NCBI GenBank assembly: GCA_009911195.1
Contig: QXWV01000085.1
Span: forward strand, 1 to 64,000
DNA length: 64,000 nucleotides
Direction: 5' to 3'
Source of the DNA: Lachnospiraceae bacterium
GTDB taxonomy: Bacteria > Bacillota > Clostridia > Lachnospirales > Lachnospiraceae
The translations under genes were made by a program, and so were the position numbers. The notes beneath the pieces were generated by a model. It saw only the letters and a list, made by a program, of their open reading frames with translations, was not told the origin of the DNA and ran no database searches. Shown here one piece after another: positions 34,575 through 42,664 of the stretch (within the stretch, counting starts at the first letter, position 1; each line of letters begins with the position of its first letter).

Positions 34575-34638
34575 CCCTCGTTTCTGTGCTGCTTTTTGTA
34601 CGTGATAGAATCTGCGGATGCAGCACTGACACAGACAC
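34575..34638 (-). promoter_or_regulatory. Pseudoknot-type leader element of the LplB-like permease
   Basis: Minus strand: stem TCTGTG/CGCAGA (one G-U) closes a loop with CAGTGCTGC (34628-34620). GCAGCACAG (34592-34584), directly before AAACGAGGG, pairs with its GTGCTGC over 7 nt. Compared with the lplC copy, the loop C to T change is matched by a G to A change in the partner. Confidence 0.7.
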
Positions 34639-34671
34639 TATATCTTAACCCTCATGTTTCCCGATGCGCGC

Positions 34672-34690
34672 TTTCGTGAAACGTTATATG
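34672..34690. promoter_or_regulatory. Operator O1, probable LacI-family site
   Basis: TTTCGTGAAACGTTATATG. The same 19-mer (one mismatch) occurs inverted at 34816. It contains TGAAACGTTAT with an AACGTT core, as LacI-family sites do. It lies just downstream of a TATAAT (34717-34712, minus strand) that probably belongs to the permease operon. Confidence 0.7.
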
Positions 34691-34815
34691 ATTTCTTTTC
34701 ATTAAAATACCATTATATTTTAATAAAATCAATAATTTTATTATATGTTTTATTCAATTCGTTATTTTATCCAAATTTACAATCTTATTTTTAGTAATAT
34801 TTTACTATTATTTTT

Positions 34816-34834
34816 CATATAACGTTTCATGAAA
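34816..34834. promoter_or_regulatory. Operator O2, probable LacI-family site
   Basis: CATATAACGTTTCATGAAA, the inverted near-copy of O1, located about 20 nt upstream of the LacI gene's -35. The two sites are 144 bp apart, a distance allowing looping across the very A+T-rich promoter region. The rest of the 447-nt gap holds no gene. Confidence 0.7.
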
Positions 34835-34852
34835 TATGTTGCTTTTTAATCC

Positions 34853-34881
34853 TTTACAAATCAATTTGGTTACATTATAAT
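34853..34881 (+). promoter_or_regulatory. Promoter of the LacI-family regulator gene
   Basis: TTTACA (34853-34858), 17 nt spacer, TATAAT (34876-34881), on the plus strand about 135 nt before the start codon. Confidence 0.7.
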
Positions 34882-35016
34882 AAATTGGATTGAGTTAGAA
34901 ATGAGCATGCCGGCCACTTGGCAAAGTTGTCGATAAGGCCAATAACCTTGGCTGAATATTCTCTCAACCTAACTCTAATATCCTCCCTGCAAACAAACAG
35001 AAAGGAAAAACATCCT

Positions 35017-36090
35017 ATGAAAAAAGAAAATTCCTCGCCCACCATGAAAGACGTCGCCAGAGAAGCCGGTGTTGCCCTCGGCACTGTTTCCAAAGTTGTT
35101 AACGGCATTCCCGTAGGTGACTCCTACCGAATCAAAGTAGAAGAAGCTATCCGTAAACTGAATTATCAAATAAACAGTTATGCCCAGGGACTAAAAGCGA
35201 ACAAAACCCATACGGTAGCGCTCTTAATCCCCAATACCCAAGAACCCTTCTATGCATCCTTGGTTTACCATATCAACATCTCGCTTCTAAAACGGAAATA
35301 CCGCATGCTGCTTTGCTCCACCGATTATGACTCCAGCCAGGAACAGGAGTATATCGCCATGGCACAGCAGAACAAGGTGGACGGTATCATCGGACTGACC
35401 TATAACCCCAACCTAGCCATCGAAGAAAGCACGCCTTTTATAGCCATCGACCGCACTATGGGCTCTCATATCCCCTGCGTCACCAGCGACAACTTTGCGG
35501 GTGGACAGATGGCCGCCGAAAAACTGGCAGATTTGGGCTGTAAGCATGTGGCGTTCCTGCGGACTGGTTCTTCCCTCACCAACGAACCCAACAAAAGAAA
35601 AGCCGGGTTTGAGAATGGCTGTCTTTCCCGTGGCCTTTCCTATGAAATGAAAATCATAAGCGATGGAGACCCATATTCGGAATTTGAAAAATTCCTGGCT
35701 GAACATATCCACGAAGGGCGGCTGTCCTTTGACGGAATATTCTGCGTCACGGACGCTCTCGCATATTCTGTTATAAAAACGCTGCAAAAACTGAACCAAA
35801 AGGTTCCGGAAGATGTGCAAATCATCGGATTCGATGGCACAAGGCATTTTGGAAACAAAGATTATACTTGTTCCACCATCGTGCAGCCTGTACCTGAAAT
35901 GGCCGAAATGTGCGTAGACCTTCTCCTGCGGGAAAACACGTCTGCCAAACCTCCCCTGGTTTGTCTCCCTGTCACATATGCCTATGGCGGAACCACCTTG
36001 GAAGGGAATCCCGAAGGAAAACCAAGTTTGCCTATGCATGACATCCACAAACTTGCCACGCATAACGGCAAAACTATGGAAAGGACATAG
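35017..36090 (+). CDS. LacI family transcriptional regulator
   Basis: 357 residues: N-terminal helix-turn-helix (about 9-60; MKDVAREAGVALGTVSKVVNG) and hinge, then a periplasmic-binding-protein-like effector domain. It is divergent from the permease-binding protein-GH32 genes and almost certainly their repressor, with a sucrose- or fructan-derived inducer as inference. An upstream frame extension to 34918 lacks a ribosome-binding site; the ATG at 35017 follows AAAGGA. Confidence 0.92.
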   Translation: MKKENSSPTMKDVAREAGVALGTVSKVVNGIPVGDSYRIKVEEAIRKLNYQINSYAQGLKANKTHTVALLIPNTQEPFYASLVYHINISLLKRKYRMLLCSTDYDSSQEQEYIAMAQQNKVDGIIGLTYNPNLAIEESTPFIAIDRTMGSHIPCVTSDNFAGGQMAAEKLADLGCKHVAFLRTGSSLTNEPNKRKAGFENGCLSRGLSYEMKIISDGDPYSEFEKFLAEHIHEGRLSFDGIFCVTDALAYSVIKTLQKLNQKVPEDVQIIGFDGTRHFGNKDYTCSTIVQPVPEMAEMCVDLLLRENTSAKPPLVCLPVTYAYGGTTLEGNPEGKPSLPMHDIHKLATHNGKTMERT

Positions 36091-36315
36091 ATTACAGTGC
36101 CGGATAATATTTCCGGCCTTTTTTTCGTCTTACATTTTCACAACACACCTTTGTTCTATTTTCGTCTAATATTTTTAATAAAAACTATTCATGTGACGCA
36201 ATAAAATATTTACACAAAGATATAAATATGATAAAATTTAAACAAAATAAGACAATATATTGATGTTAATACAAAAGAAACTAAAAATATATGGCACGAA
36301 AGAATGAGGTATAAT

Positions 36316-36708
36316 ATGGAAAAGAAAAAAAAAGAAGTACGTTACAGCTCCCGTGAGGTAGATATTCTTTACATATTGTGGAATGCGGGCAAGCCTATGC
36401 TGGCATCTGAAATCCTGGCAGCAGATGAAAAATTAAAGCCAGCCACCGTAAATACGGCCCTGAAAAAAATGCTGGAAAAGGAATTAGTTGTTGTGGCCGA
36501 TTTTGTCAAAAGCGGCAATGTATATGGAAGGCGCTATAAGCCCACCATCACGTTAAAAGATTTTGAGATGCAGAAATTTTCCAGCACCGCTGCCGATTTA
36601 GTAACCGCTTTATCCCGGAATACAGATACGGAATCCGTTTTAGAAGAACTGGATAACCTGGAACTGATTATCAAAAAGCAGCGCGAAAAGATTCTCAAAA
36701 AAAAATAA
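36316..36708 (+). CDS. BlaI/MecI-type winged-helix repressor
   Basis: A 130-residue regulator of the penicillinase-repressor/CopY fold: VDILYILWNAGKPMLASEIL, then KPATVNTALKKMLEKELV as recognition helix, a wing with GRRYKP, and a basic C-terminal dimerisation helix. Classical BlaI pairs with a BlaR1 sensor protease; none is near, so it is an orphan member. Start at the ATG after TGAGGT; an ATG at 36304 overlaps that site. Convergent with hflC. Confidence 0.8.
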   Translation: MEKKKKEVRYSSREVDILYILWNAGKPMLASEILAADEKLKPATVNTALKKMLEKELVVVADFVKSGNVYGRRYKPTITLKDFEMQKFSSTAADLVTALSRNTDTESVLEELDNLELIIKKQREKILKKK

Positions 36709-36740
36709 ATATATGCTGCTGTAAAAGAACAACTATAAGC

Positions 36741-36771
36741 GCCCCAAAACAGCCATAGGTTGGTTTGGGGC
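36741..36771. terminator. Hairpin between convergent genes
   Basis: GCCCCAAA and TTTGGGGC arms plus CC/GG pairs closer to the loop, between the BlaI-like gene and hflC. It probably ends transcription from both sides, although no long T-run follows. Confidence 0.5.
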
Positions 36772-36783
36772 ACTGCATCTGTC

Positions 36784-37662
36784 TCATTGCCCACTGGAAT
36801 AAAAAATCTGGGCAATGGGGGATGCCTCATCCACAATCAGTGTTTTATTGCCTCCCGTCATCGTCACTTTGGCCGCATCCAGCGAACGCAGGAACAGATA
36901 GAAGTCCGCTTTCTCCGGGTCATTATAGGCTTCGCTCAAGATTCTCATATATTCAGCCTCCCCCTTTGCAATAATCTCTGCTGCCTGGGCATCTGCCCGC
37001 GACTGCATAACAATAATTTCCGCGGTTGTATTATTGGAAATCTGCTTGGCTTCTTCCTGCCCTTCGGCCTGATAGGTAGCCGCAATATTATTCCTTTCGG
37101 AAATCATACGCTCATAGACCGCATTTTTATTCTCATCCGGCAAATCCAGCGATTTCGTCTCCACCGCCAGGAGCTTTATCCCATACTGCTCCAGCGTTCC
37201 GCCTATGTTTTCCATAATCGCTTTTGTCAGCGCACCGTCACGCCCGCTGATTACCTCTTCCTGGCTTAAGCTACTGATTACATTTTTCAGGCTATTGTAT
37301 ACAATCGTGTCAATCCTGAACTCCGCATTGCTTTTCTGGGCGCTCAGTGTCTGGGTGTATTTATAGGGGTCTTCTATTTTCCACAGCACAAAACAATCCG
37401 CAATCATGGATTTTTTATCCTTCGTCATCACATCGCTGACTGCCAGGTCATAGAGGAGCATTTCATTTTGAATCTTCTCTGCCGTCTGGATAAACGGCAA
37501 TTTCAGGCTAAGGCCCGGCGTCTCCCGTATGCTTTCAATCTTACCGAACTGCTTAATAATCGTGTATTCATTGGGATAAGTCACTACCATGCTGGCATTT
37601 GCCAACACCAGTAAAATTATCGCAATACAAATCGGAATTATACGTCCAAATCTCTTCTTCAT
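36784..37662 (-). CDS. hflC: HflC-like SPFH/band-7 membrane protein
   Basis: 292 residues with one N-terminal membrane segment and an SPFH domain (NEYTIIKQFGKIE onwards), followed by a long helix ending in a TG.K.LIVDEASPIAQIF tail. HflC forms with HflK a large cage around the FtsH protease in bacteria. The ATG at 37662 follows GGAGAGG; the upstream frame extension is not expected to be used. Second gene of the hflK-hflC unit. Confidence 0.88.
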   Translation of the reverse strand: MKKRFGRIIPICIAIILLVLANASMVVTYPNEYTIIKQFGKIESIRETPGLSLKLPFIQTAEKIQNEMLLYDLAVSDVMTKDKKSMIADCFVLWKIEDPYKYTQTLSAQKSNAEFRIDTIVYNSLKNVISSLSQEEVISGRDGALTKAIMENIGGTLEQYGIKLLAVETKSLDLPDENKNAVYERMISERNNIAATYQAEGQEEAKQISNNTTAEIIVMQSRADAQAAEIIAKGEAEYMRILSEAYNDPEKADFYLFLRSLDAAKVTMTGGNKTLIVDEASPIAQIFYSSGQ

Positions 37663-37706
37663 TTTGCCTCTCCTATTTCTGTATCCAATTCCCGGTTCCA
37701 TATGAT

Positions 37707-38825
37707 TTAGTTTTCTTCAATACTTTCATCCTCGTTGCCGGCAGCACTTTCATTCTCATTGCTGCCATTGCTTTCCCTCCCGCTTTGTCCTGCTCCGCCA
37801 GTACTACCGCCACTTATTGCATCGCTGCCATCATTGCCACTGCTTTTTCCCGTTCCTGTAAAGTCGGCAAAAGACTCCAACGGGAGCATAGTCTGGGTTG
37901 TGCCATCGCTTTTTTCTATAATAACCTTCATTGTGGGCAATATATCTTCCATTGCCTCATAAAACATCCTCTGTTTTGTAATCAGCGGATATTTTTGATA
38001 TTCCGCATAAAGCTCATTCAGCCGGGCTGTCTGCCCTTTTGCTTCATTTATCCGTTCTTCTGCCTGCGCCTGGGCCGTTTTCACCGTTTCATCTGCCGCC
38101 GCCCTTGCTGCCGGGATATCCTCATTCCTTTTCTGGTTCGCCCGGTTGATGGACGTCTCTTTCCCCTGTTTCGCATTCTCCACGTTCTTAAATGCATTAA
38201 TCACTTCCTGGGTTGGCGGTTCCGCATCCTGAATAGTGATATTCACAAGCTGGATGCCGATATCCTCCTCATCCAGCCGGGTGATAATTTTTTCCTTAAT
38301 GGATGCCTGTATTTCATTTTTGCCTGTTGTAATTACACTGTCCACATCATATAGGCCAATGGTATCCCGGATATAGCTTTGAGTCAGATTCTTTAATATG
38401 GAAATCGGGTTTTCCGACGCATACAAATATTTTACCGGGTCCGTCACGCGGTACTCCACATAGAAATCCACATTTACAAAATTATAATCCCTTGTAATCA
38501 TAAAGGATTCCTTATCCACAAAATCCCCTGTTTCCGATTCATAGCCGATAGGGAAACCATTGATTGTCTTGGGCACTTTGGCGAGCCTTTGAATGTATGG
38601 CAATTTTACATGAATTCCCGATTCCTCCACCACACCCGGCACGCCAAAAGTGGTAATCACGGCATATTCATTTTCTTTCAGGGAATAAATGCTGCCCACC
38701 AGCAAATATGCCGCTACAAAGAACACCACAACCCCACCGGCTATTTTCCCAATTTGAATGCCTGCTTTCCTGATATGGGAATCCTGTTGCTCATCTACCG
38801 TATCTTTTTTCTTTTTACTGAACAT
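37707..38825 (-). CDS. hflK: HflK-like SPFH/band-7 membrane protein
   Basis: 372 residues. Membrane segment about 27-48, SPFH domain (ENEYAVITTFGVPG, then IQLVNITIQDAEPP), a coiled-coil helix rich in Ala, Gln and Glu (about 250-300), and a disordered Gly/Ser/Asn/Glu-rich tail. Partner of HflC in regulating FtsH; 44 nt lie between the genes. Confidence 0.88.
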   Translation of the reverse strand: MFSKKKKDTVDEQQDSHIRKAGIQIGKIAGGVVVFFVAAYLLVGSIYSLKENEYAVITTFGVPGVVEESGIHVKLPYIQRLAKVPKTINGFPIGYESETGDFVDKESFMITRDYNFVNVDFYVEYRVTDPVKYLYASENPISILKNLTQSYIRDTIGLYDVDSVITTGKNEIQASIKEKIITRLDEEDIGIQLVNITIQDAEPPTQEVINAFKNVENAKQGKETSINRANQKRNEDIPAARAAADETVKTAQAQAEERINEAKGQTARLNELYAEYQKYPLITKQRMFYEAMEDILPTMKVIIEKSDGTTQTMLPLESFADFTGTGKSSGNDGSDAISGGSTGGAGQSGRESNGSNENESAAGNEDESIEEN

Positions 38826-38999
38826 ATGCCCTCCTTTTTGGGGATTCCTTTCCTCCCCCTTGCTTCATGAATACATGCACCGATGTACCAAAGCAAATTT
38901 CTATAAGTTTCTTGGCTATATACTTAAATACATTCTGATTGTACTACTCCTTTTTACTTATTTCAATATATAGGATTAGGATGCCAAAAGCCCCGCCCC

Positions 39000-39893
39000 T
39001 CAGCTCTTCAGGCCCGACATCACCACGCTCTGCAAAATGTATTTCTGCCCAAAAACATATAAAATGGTCGGGATAATGATGGACAGCATAACCCCCGCCA
39101 ATATTACGGACACGCTTCCCGTTCCCATCGCCCCGCTTAACACCTTCAATCCAAGAGGCAATGTCATCCTGTCATATTTCGACAGGAAAATCAACGGATT
39201 TAAAAAATCGTTCCATGATGCCAGGAAAGTCAGCAAAGAAGTCATAATAATGACCGACTTAGACATAGGCAAAAAGATACGCAGATAAATCCGGAACCGC
39301 CCGGCCCCATCAATATATGCCGCTTCTTCATAACTATCCGGTATTGTCAGCATATACTGCCGTACAAAAAAGATGTTCAACGGGCTGATAATCGCCGGTA
39401 AAATCAATGACATATGTGTACCTACCAGCCCCATTTTTGACATAACGATATAAGTAGGAATCAGCTTCGCCTGGCTGGGAATCATCATTCCTGCCAAAAT
39501 AATCATGAAAACAACCTCCCGCCCTTTAAAGGGAATCCTGGCAAAAGCATATCCCGCCATAGTGGTGATAAAAAGATTGGCAATTACCACCGTAACCGCA
39601 ATTTTTAAACTGTTAAAAATCACCTTTGCAAAAGGAAAGGCATGGAATACCGCTACATAATTTTCAAAGTGGAAACTTGTCGGGAAAAAGGATGGCGGCA
39701 GCCGGAAGGATTCCTTCGGAAGCCGCAAGGATGTGGAAAAAATCCACGCAAACGGCATTAGCATCAGCATACAAAGCAAAAGAAGCCCTATCATAAGAAC
39801 CATCTGGGGTATTTTAACCCTGCTTTTCCTTCTGATTTTTACCTTCCCTTCCCTGCTTGACTTTGTTTCTCCATTATTTTCCCATTTACTCAT
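39000..39893 (-). CDS. ABC sugar permease (MalG-like, CUT1)
   Basis: A 297-residue permease with about six spans and the EAA motif in YEEAAYIDGAGRFRIYLRIFLP. Its start (ATG at 39893 or 39899) overlaps the end of the MalF-like gene, indicating coupling. Third gene of the binding protein-MalF-MalG operon. Confidence 0.9.
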   Translation of the reverse strand: MSKWENNGETKSSREGKVKIRRKSRVKIPQMVLMIGLLLLCMLMLMPFAWIFSTSLRLPKESFRLPPSFFPTSFHFENYVAVFHAFPFAKVIFNSLKIAVTVVIANLFITTMAGYAFARIPFKGREVVFMIILAGMMIPSQAKLIPTYIVMSKMGLVGTHMSLILPAIISPLNIFFVRQYMLTIPDSYEEAAYIDGAGRFRIYLRIFLPMSKSVIIMTSLLTFLASWNDFLNPLIFLSKYDRMTLPLGLKVLSGAMGTGSVSVILAGVMLSIIIPTILYVFGQKYILQSVVMSGLKS

Positions 39894-40803
39894 AATCATA
39901 CACCACCCACTTGTTTTGTCCAATATATTGAATCACTGTAATTGCCAGAATAATGAGAAACAGCACAAAAGAAATCGTAGCGCCATACCCGATATTCATC
40001 TCCTGAAAAGCCGTCTGATAAATCTCAAAAGCTATGGTTTTCGTAGATGAGCCTGGCCCGCCATTGGTTAATAGATACGGCTCATCAAAAATCTGGAATA
40101 CACTCACAATATTTGTAATAAGTACAAAGAAAATGGTAGGGCTAAGCAGCGGCAAAGTAATATGGAAAAAAGTCTTTACAGTACTCGCCCCATCTATGGA
40201 AGCCGCCTCGTAATATACATCCGGTATATTCTGCAGGCCAATAAAATAATACAAAAAGGTAGTCCCTATAAATTTCCAGAAGCTAAAAAGTGCAATTGTC
40301 ACATATACCATAGTCCGGTCCGTCAGCCAGGGAATATTGCTTCCCCCAAAAAGCCTTACAAAATAATTGATAACCCCTGTATCCGTGGAAAAAATGTAAC
40401 CCCAGGCAATGGCCACCGATGCAGTAGTCACAATAGAAGGGAAGTAAATCACTGTACGGAAAAAAAACTGAAACCGTGTGGCTTTATAAACCAGGAATGC
40501 CAGTATAAGACCCAGGCCGCAATGAATCGGGCATAAAATCAAGAGAAATTTAAAAGTATTTCCGAATGCCACAAGAAGCCCCTTGTCGCTGAACATATGC
40601 CGGATATTATCCAGCCCAACAAACTTCGCCGGATTAATCAGATTATATTTAAAGAAAGACAGCACCGCCGATAAGCCCACCGGAAGCCCGATAAATAGAA
40701 AGAAACTGATTAATGCAGGGGCCAGGAATAAATATCCCGATATATTATCATGCATTTTCTTCTTTTTCATAAAACGGCTTCCGGGCATCTCTTTTTCTTT
40801 CAT
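39886..40803 (-). CDS. ABC sugar permease (MalF-like, CUT1)
   Basis: 305 residues, about six spans, EAA motif in YEAASIDGASTVKTFFHITLP. The ATG at 40803 follows GAGGA in the conserved AGAAATGAGGA block of the pseudoknot-type leader; the frame extends to 40866 but would run through that block. It forms the membrane channel with the MalG-like protein. Confidence 0.9.
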   Translation of the reverse strand: MKEKEMPGSRFMKKKKMHDNISGYLFLAPALISFFLFIGLPVGLSAVLSFFKYNLINPAKFVGLDNIRHMFSDKGLLVAFGNTFKFLLILCPIHCGLGLILAFLVYKATRFQFFFRTVIYFPSIVTTASVAIAWGYIFSTDTGVINYFVRLFGGSNIPWLTDRTMVYVTIALFSFWKFIGTTFLYYFIGLQNIPDVYYEAASIDGASTVKTFFHITLPLLSPTIFFVLITNIVSVFQIFDEPYLLTNGGPGSSTKTIAFEIYQTAFQEMNIGYGATISFVLFLIILAITVIQYIGQNKWVVYDYE

Positions 40804-40808
40804 TTTCT

Positions 40809-40959
40809 TCCTCATTTCTGCGCGGCTTTTTTGCTTTCGCTTCGCTAAATCTTCATGCCTCACCACTTTTATGCCTGTACGGCTTTTGCTAATTTCGATA
40901 TTCCATGCAAGGCCGGAATTTGATGTAGCTGCCTGCCTCTCCGCGCCATGGCAGGCAGC
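40809..40959 (-). promoter_or_regulatory. Pseudoknot-type leader element of the MalF-like permease, with an unrelated stem
   Basis: Minus strand: a perfect 10-bp stem GCTGCCTGCC/GGCAGGCAGC (40959-40950 with 40937-40928) closes a 12-nt loop ATGGCGCGGAGA. CCGCGC (40825-40820), directly before AGAAATGAGGA and the start codon, pairs with the loop's GCGCGG. The stem sequence has nothing in common with the GTTTGTG stems of the other copies, yet the layout is the same. Confidence 0.65.
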
Positions 40960-41032
40960 CGCATATTCACCCGTCCTCAGAATATCCCCCTCTTGTTAGC
41001 GTGTAATTAAAAACGTTTTTCCATTAACCATT

Positions 41033-42406
41033 TTACTTATTCTCCGCCAGGATACTGTTCATCTCTTCTGCTGCAGCGTCCAAGGTTGCCTGTACATCTG
41101 CTTTATTTACGCAAATTTCCGATATTGCAGTAAGTACGATATTAGAGCATTCCGTAAACTGGGGCGGTGCGCTGACCGGTTTGTATATATCCGTATTGGA
41201 GTCTACATAAAACAATTCACAGTTTTCCGGAATACCCAGGCTGGAAATTTTATCTTCCGCCAGGGAATGCAATGCAGGGATATTTCCTGTAGACAGATAA
41301 GCTCCCGCAAACTCTGCCTGAGACATCCAGGCAGCCAGTTCTTTTGCTTCTTCCAGATGCTTGGAACTGTTAAAGGTGAAAATACCGTCAACGCCGCCAA
41401 TCTGCTGGTTCTGGCTGAAACTGGGAAGATACTGCACTGCCACGTCTTCAAAGTCATTTGCCACATACTGGGCGGTAGGCCATCTCCCCCAAGAGCCCAT
41501 AGCTATCTGTCCGCTGATAATCTGGTCGATAGCACCCACATTTTCTTCCGGTACCGGAGCATATCCGTATTTATAAATCAAATCCTGCCAAAGCTGGAAA
41601 ATTTCTACGGATTCCGGCGAGTTTATGGTACTCTCCGTAAAATCTTCGTTCATATAAGATGCGCCATTGTTATACAGCCACGCCTCGGCACAGAAATATT
41701 CTCCGTAAGGAACCGCAATTGCATATTGTTTTACACCGTCCTTTTCCGTAGTCAATGCTTCGCAGTAAGAAAGGAATTCCTCTTTCGTCCATGCCTCTCC
41801 CGGAAGTTCCAGATTGGCTTCCTCCAGCCTTGCCGTATTAAAATGCATGACCACATTATTAAAGGAAAACGGGAACGCATATATATTGCCTGAATCGTCT
41901 TTGAAGATTTCCTGGAAAGCCGGGCTTGTATCTGCCAAAATTCCGTCCGCAATTTCCTGGTTCGCCGCAATCCAATCATCAATAGGCGCTGCCACACCCA
42001 TATCCAGGAATTTGGAAATCCCTTCTATAGCAACGATTGCGCAATCCAGTTCATCGCCGCCCCCTATCATCGTCTGAATCTTCGTACAATATTCTCCCCA
42101 AGAAGATGCCACAAAAATACTCTCCACCTTGATGCCTGTCTTTTCCGTATACATTTTCAAGAGGTCATCCAGTGCTTCTTTCGTTGTTCCATCGCCGCAC
42201 ATAGCCAACGTCAGAGTAATATCTTCCTTATTGTTCCCTGCATCTTCCACACTTCCCTTATCTTCTGCCGTTTCCGCATCCGCCGCAGCCCCACTGCTTT
42301 CTGAAGCTCCATTTCCCCCGCCATTTCCGGAATCGCCACTTTGACACCCGGTCAGCCCCATTACCATACAAGCCGCCATCAATAAAGCTAAAATTTTCTT
42401 TTTCAT
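41033..42406 (-). CDS. ABC sugar-binding lipoprotein (CUT1)
   Basis: 457 residues. Signal peptide with lipobox GLTGC (Cys about 21), a Gly/Ser/Ala/Asp-rich linker, then a type-I solute-binding fold. Delivers an oligosaccharide or glycoside to the two permeases downstream. It is divergent from the YesM/YesN-like pair, which probably controls it. The AGGAAGGAG site gives the ATG at 42406. Confidence 0.92.
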   Translation of the reverse strand: MKKKILALLMAACMVMGLTGCQSGDSGNGGGNGASESSGAAADAETAEDKGSVEDAGNNKEDITLTLAMCGDGTTKEALDDLLKMYTEKTGIKVESIFVASSWGEYCTKIQTMIGGGDELDCAIVAIEGISKFLDMGVAAPIDDWIAANQEIADGILADTSPAFQEIFKDDSGNIYAFPFSFNNVVMHFNTARLEEANLELPGEAWTKEEFLSYCEALTTEKDGVKQYAIAVPYGEYFCAEAWLYNNGASYMNEDFTESTINSPESVEIFQLWQDLIYKYGYAPVPEENVGAIDQIISGQIAMGSWGRWPTAQYVANDFEDVAVQYLPSFSQNQQIGGVDGIFTFNSSKHLEEAKELAAWMSQAEFAGAYLSTGNIPALHSLAEDKISSLGIPENCELFYVDSNTDIYKPVSAPPQFTECSNIVLTAISEICVNKADVQATLDAAAEEMNSILAENK

Positions 42407-42664
42407 ATGTTTTCTCCTTCCTATTTCGGTTCCGCAATCGGCCTTCCAATGCCTTTTCCTTTTCTCCGGACATTGTCCAAGCCTTTACTGTCTTGTAACT
42501 GCTTTGTGTTACTTACTATAGCATTCCCCTATTTCCTGGTAAATGAACTATTGATTGGTGGCTGGTAATATTGTTGGCTCTTTGGCAAGAAGCGTTTAAA
42601 TTTATTGCCATAATGCTATAATTACAATATCGCTATGAATTTTTACCCTATAAAGGAGAGCTCC

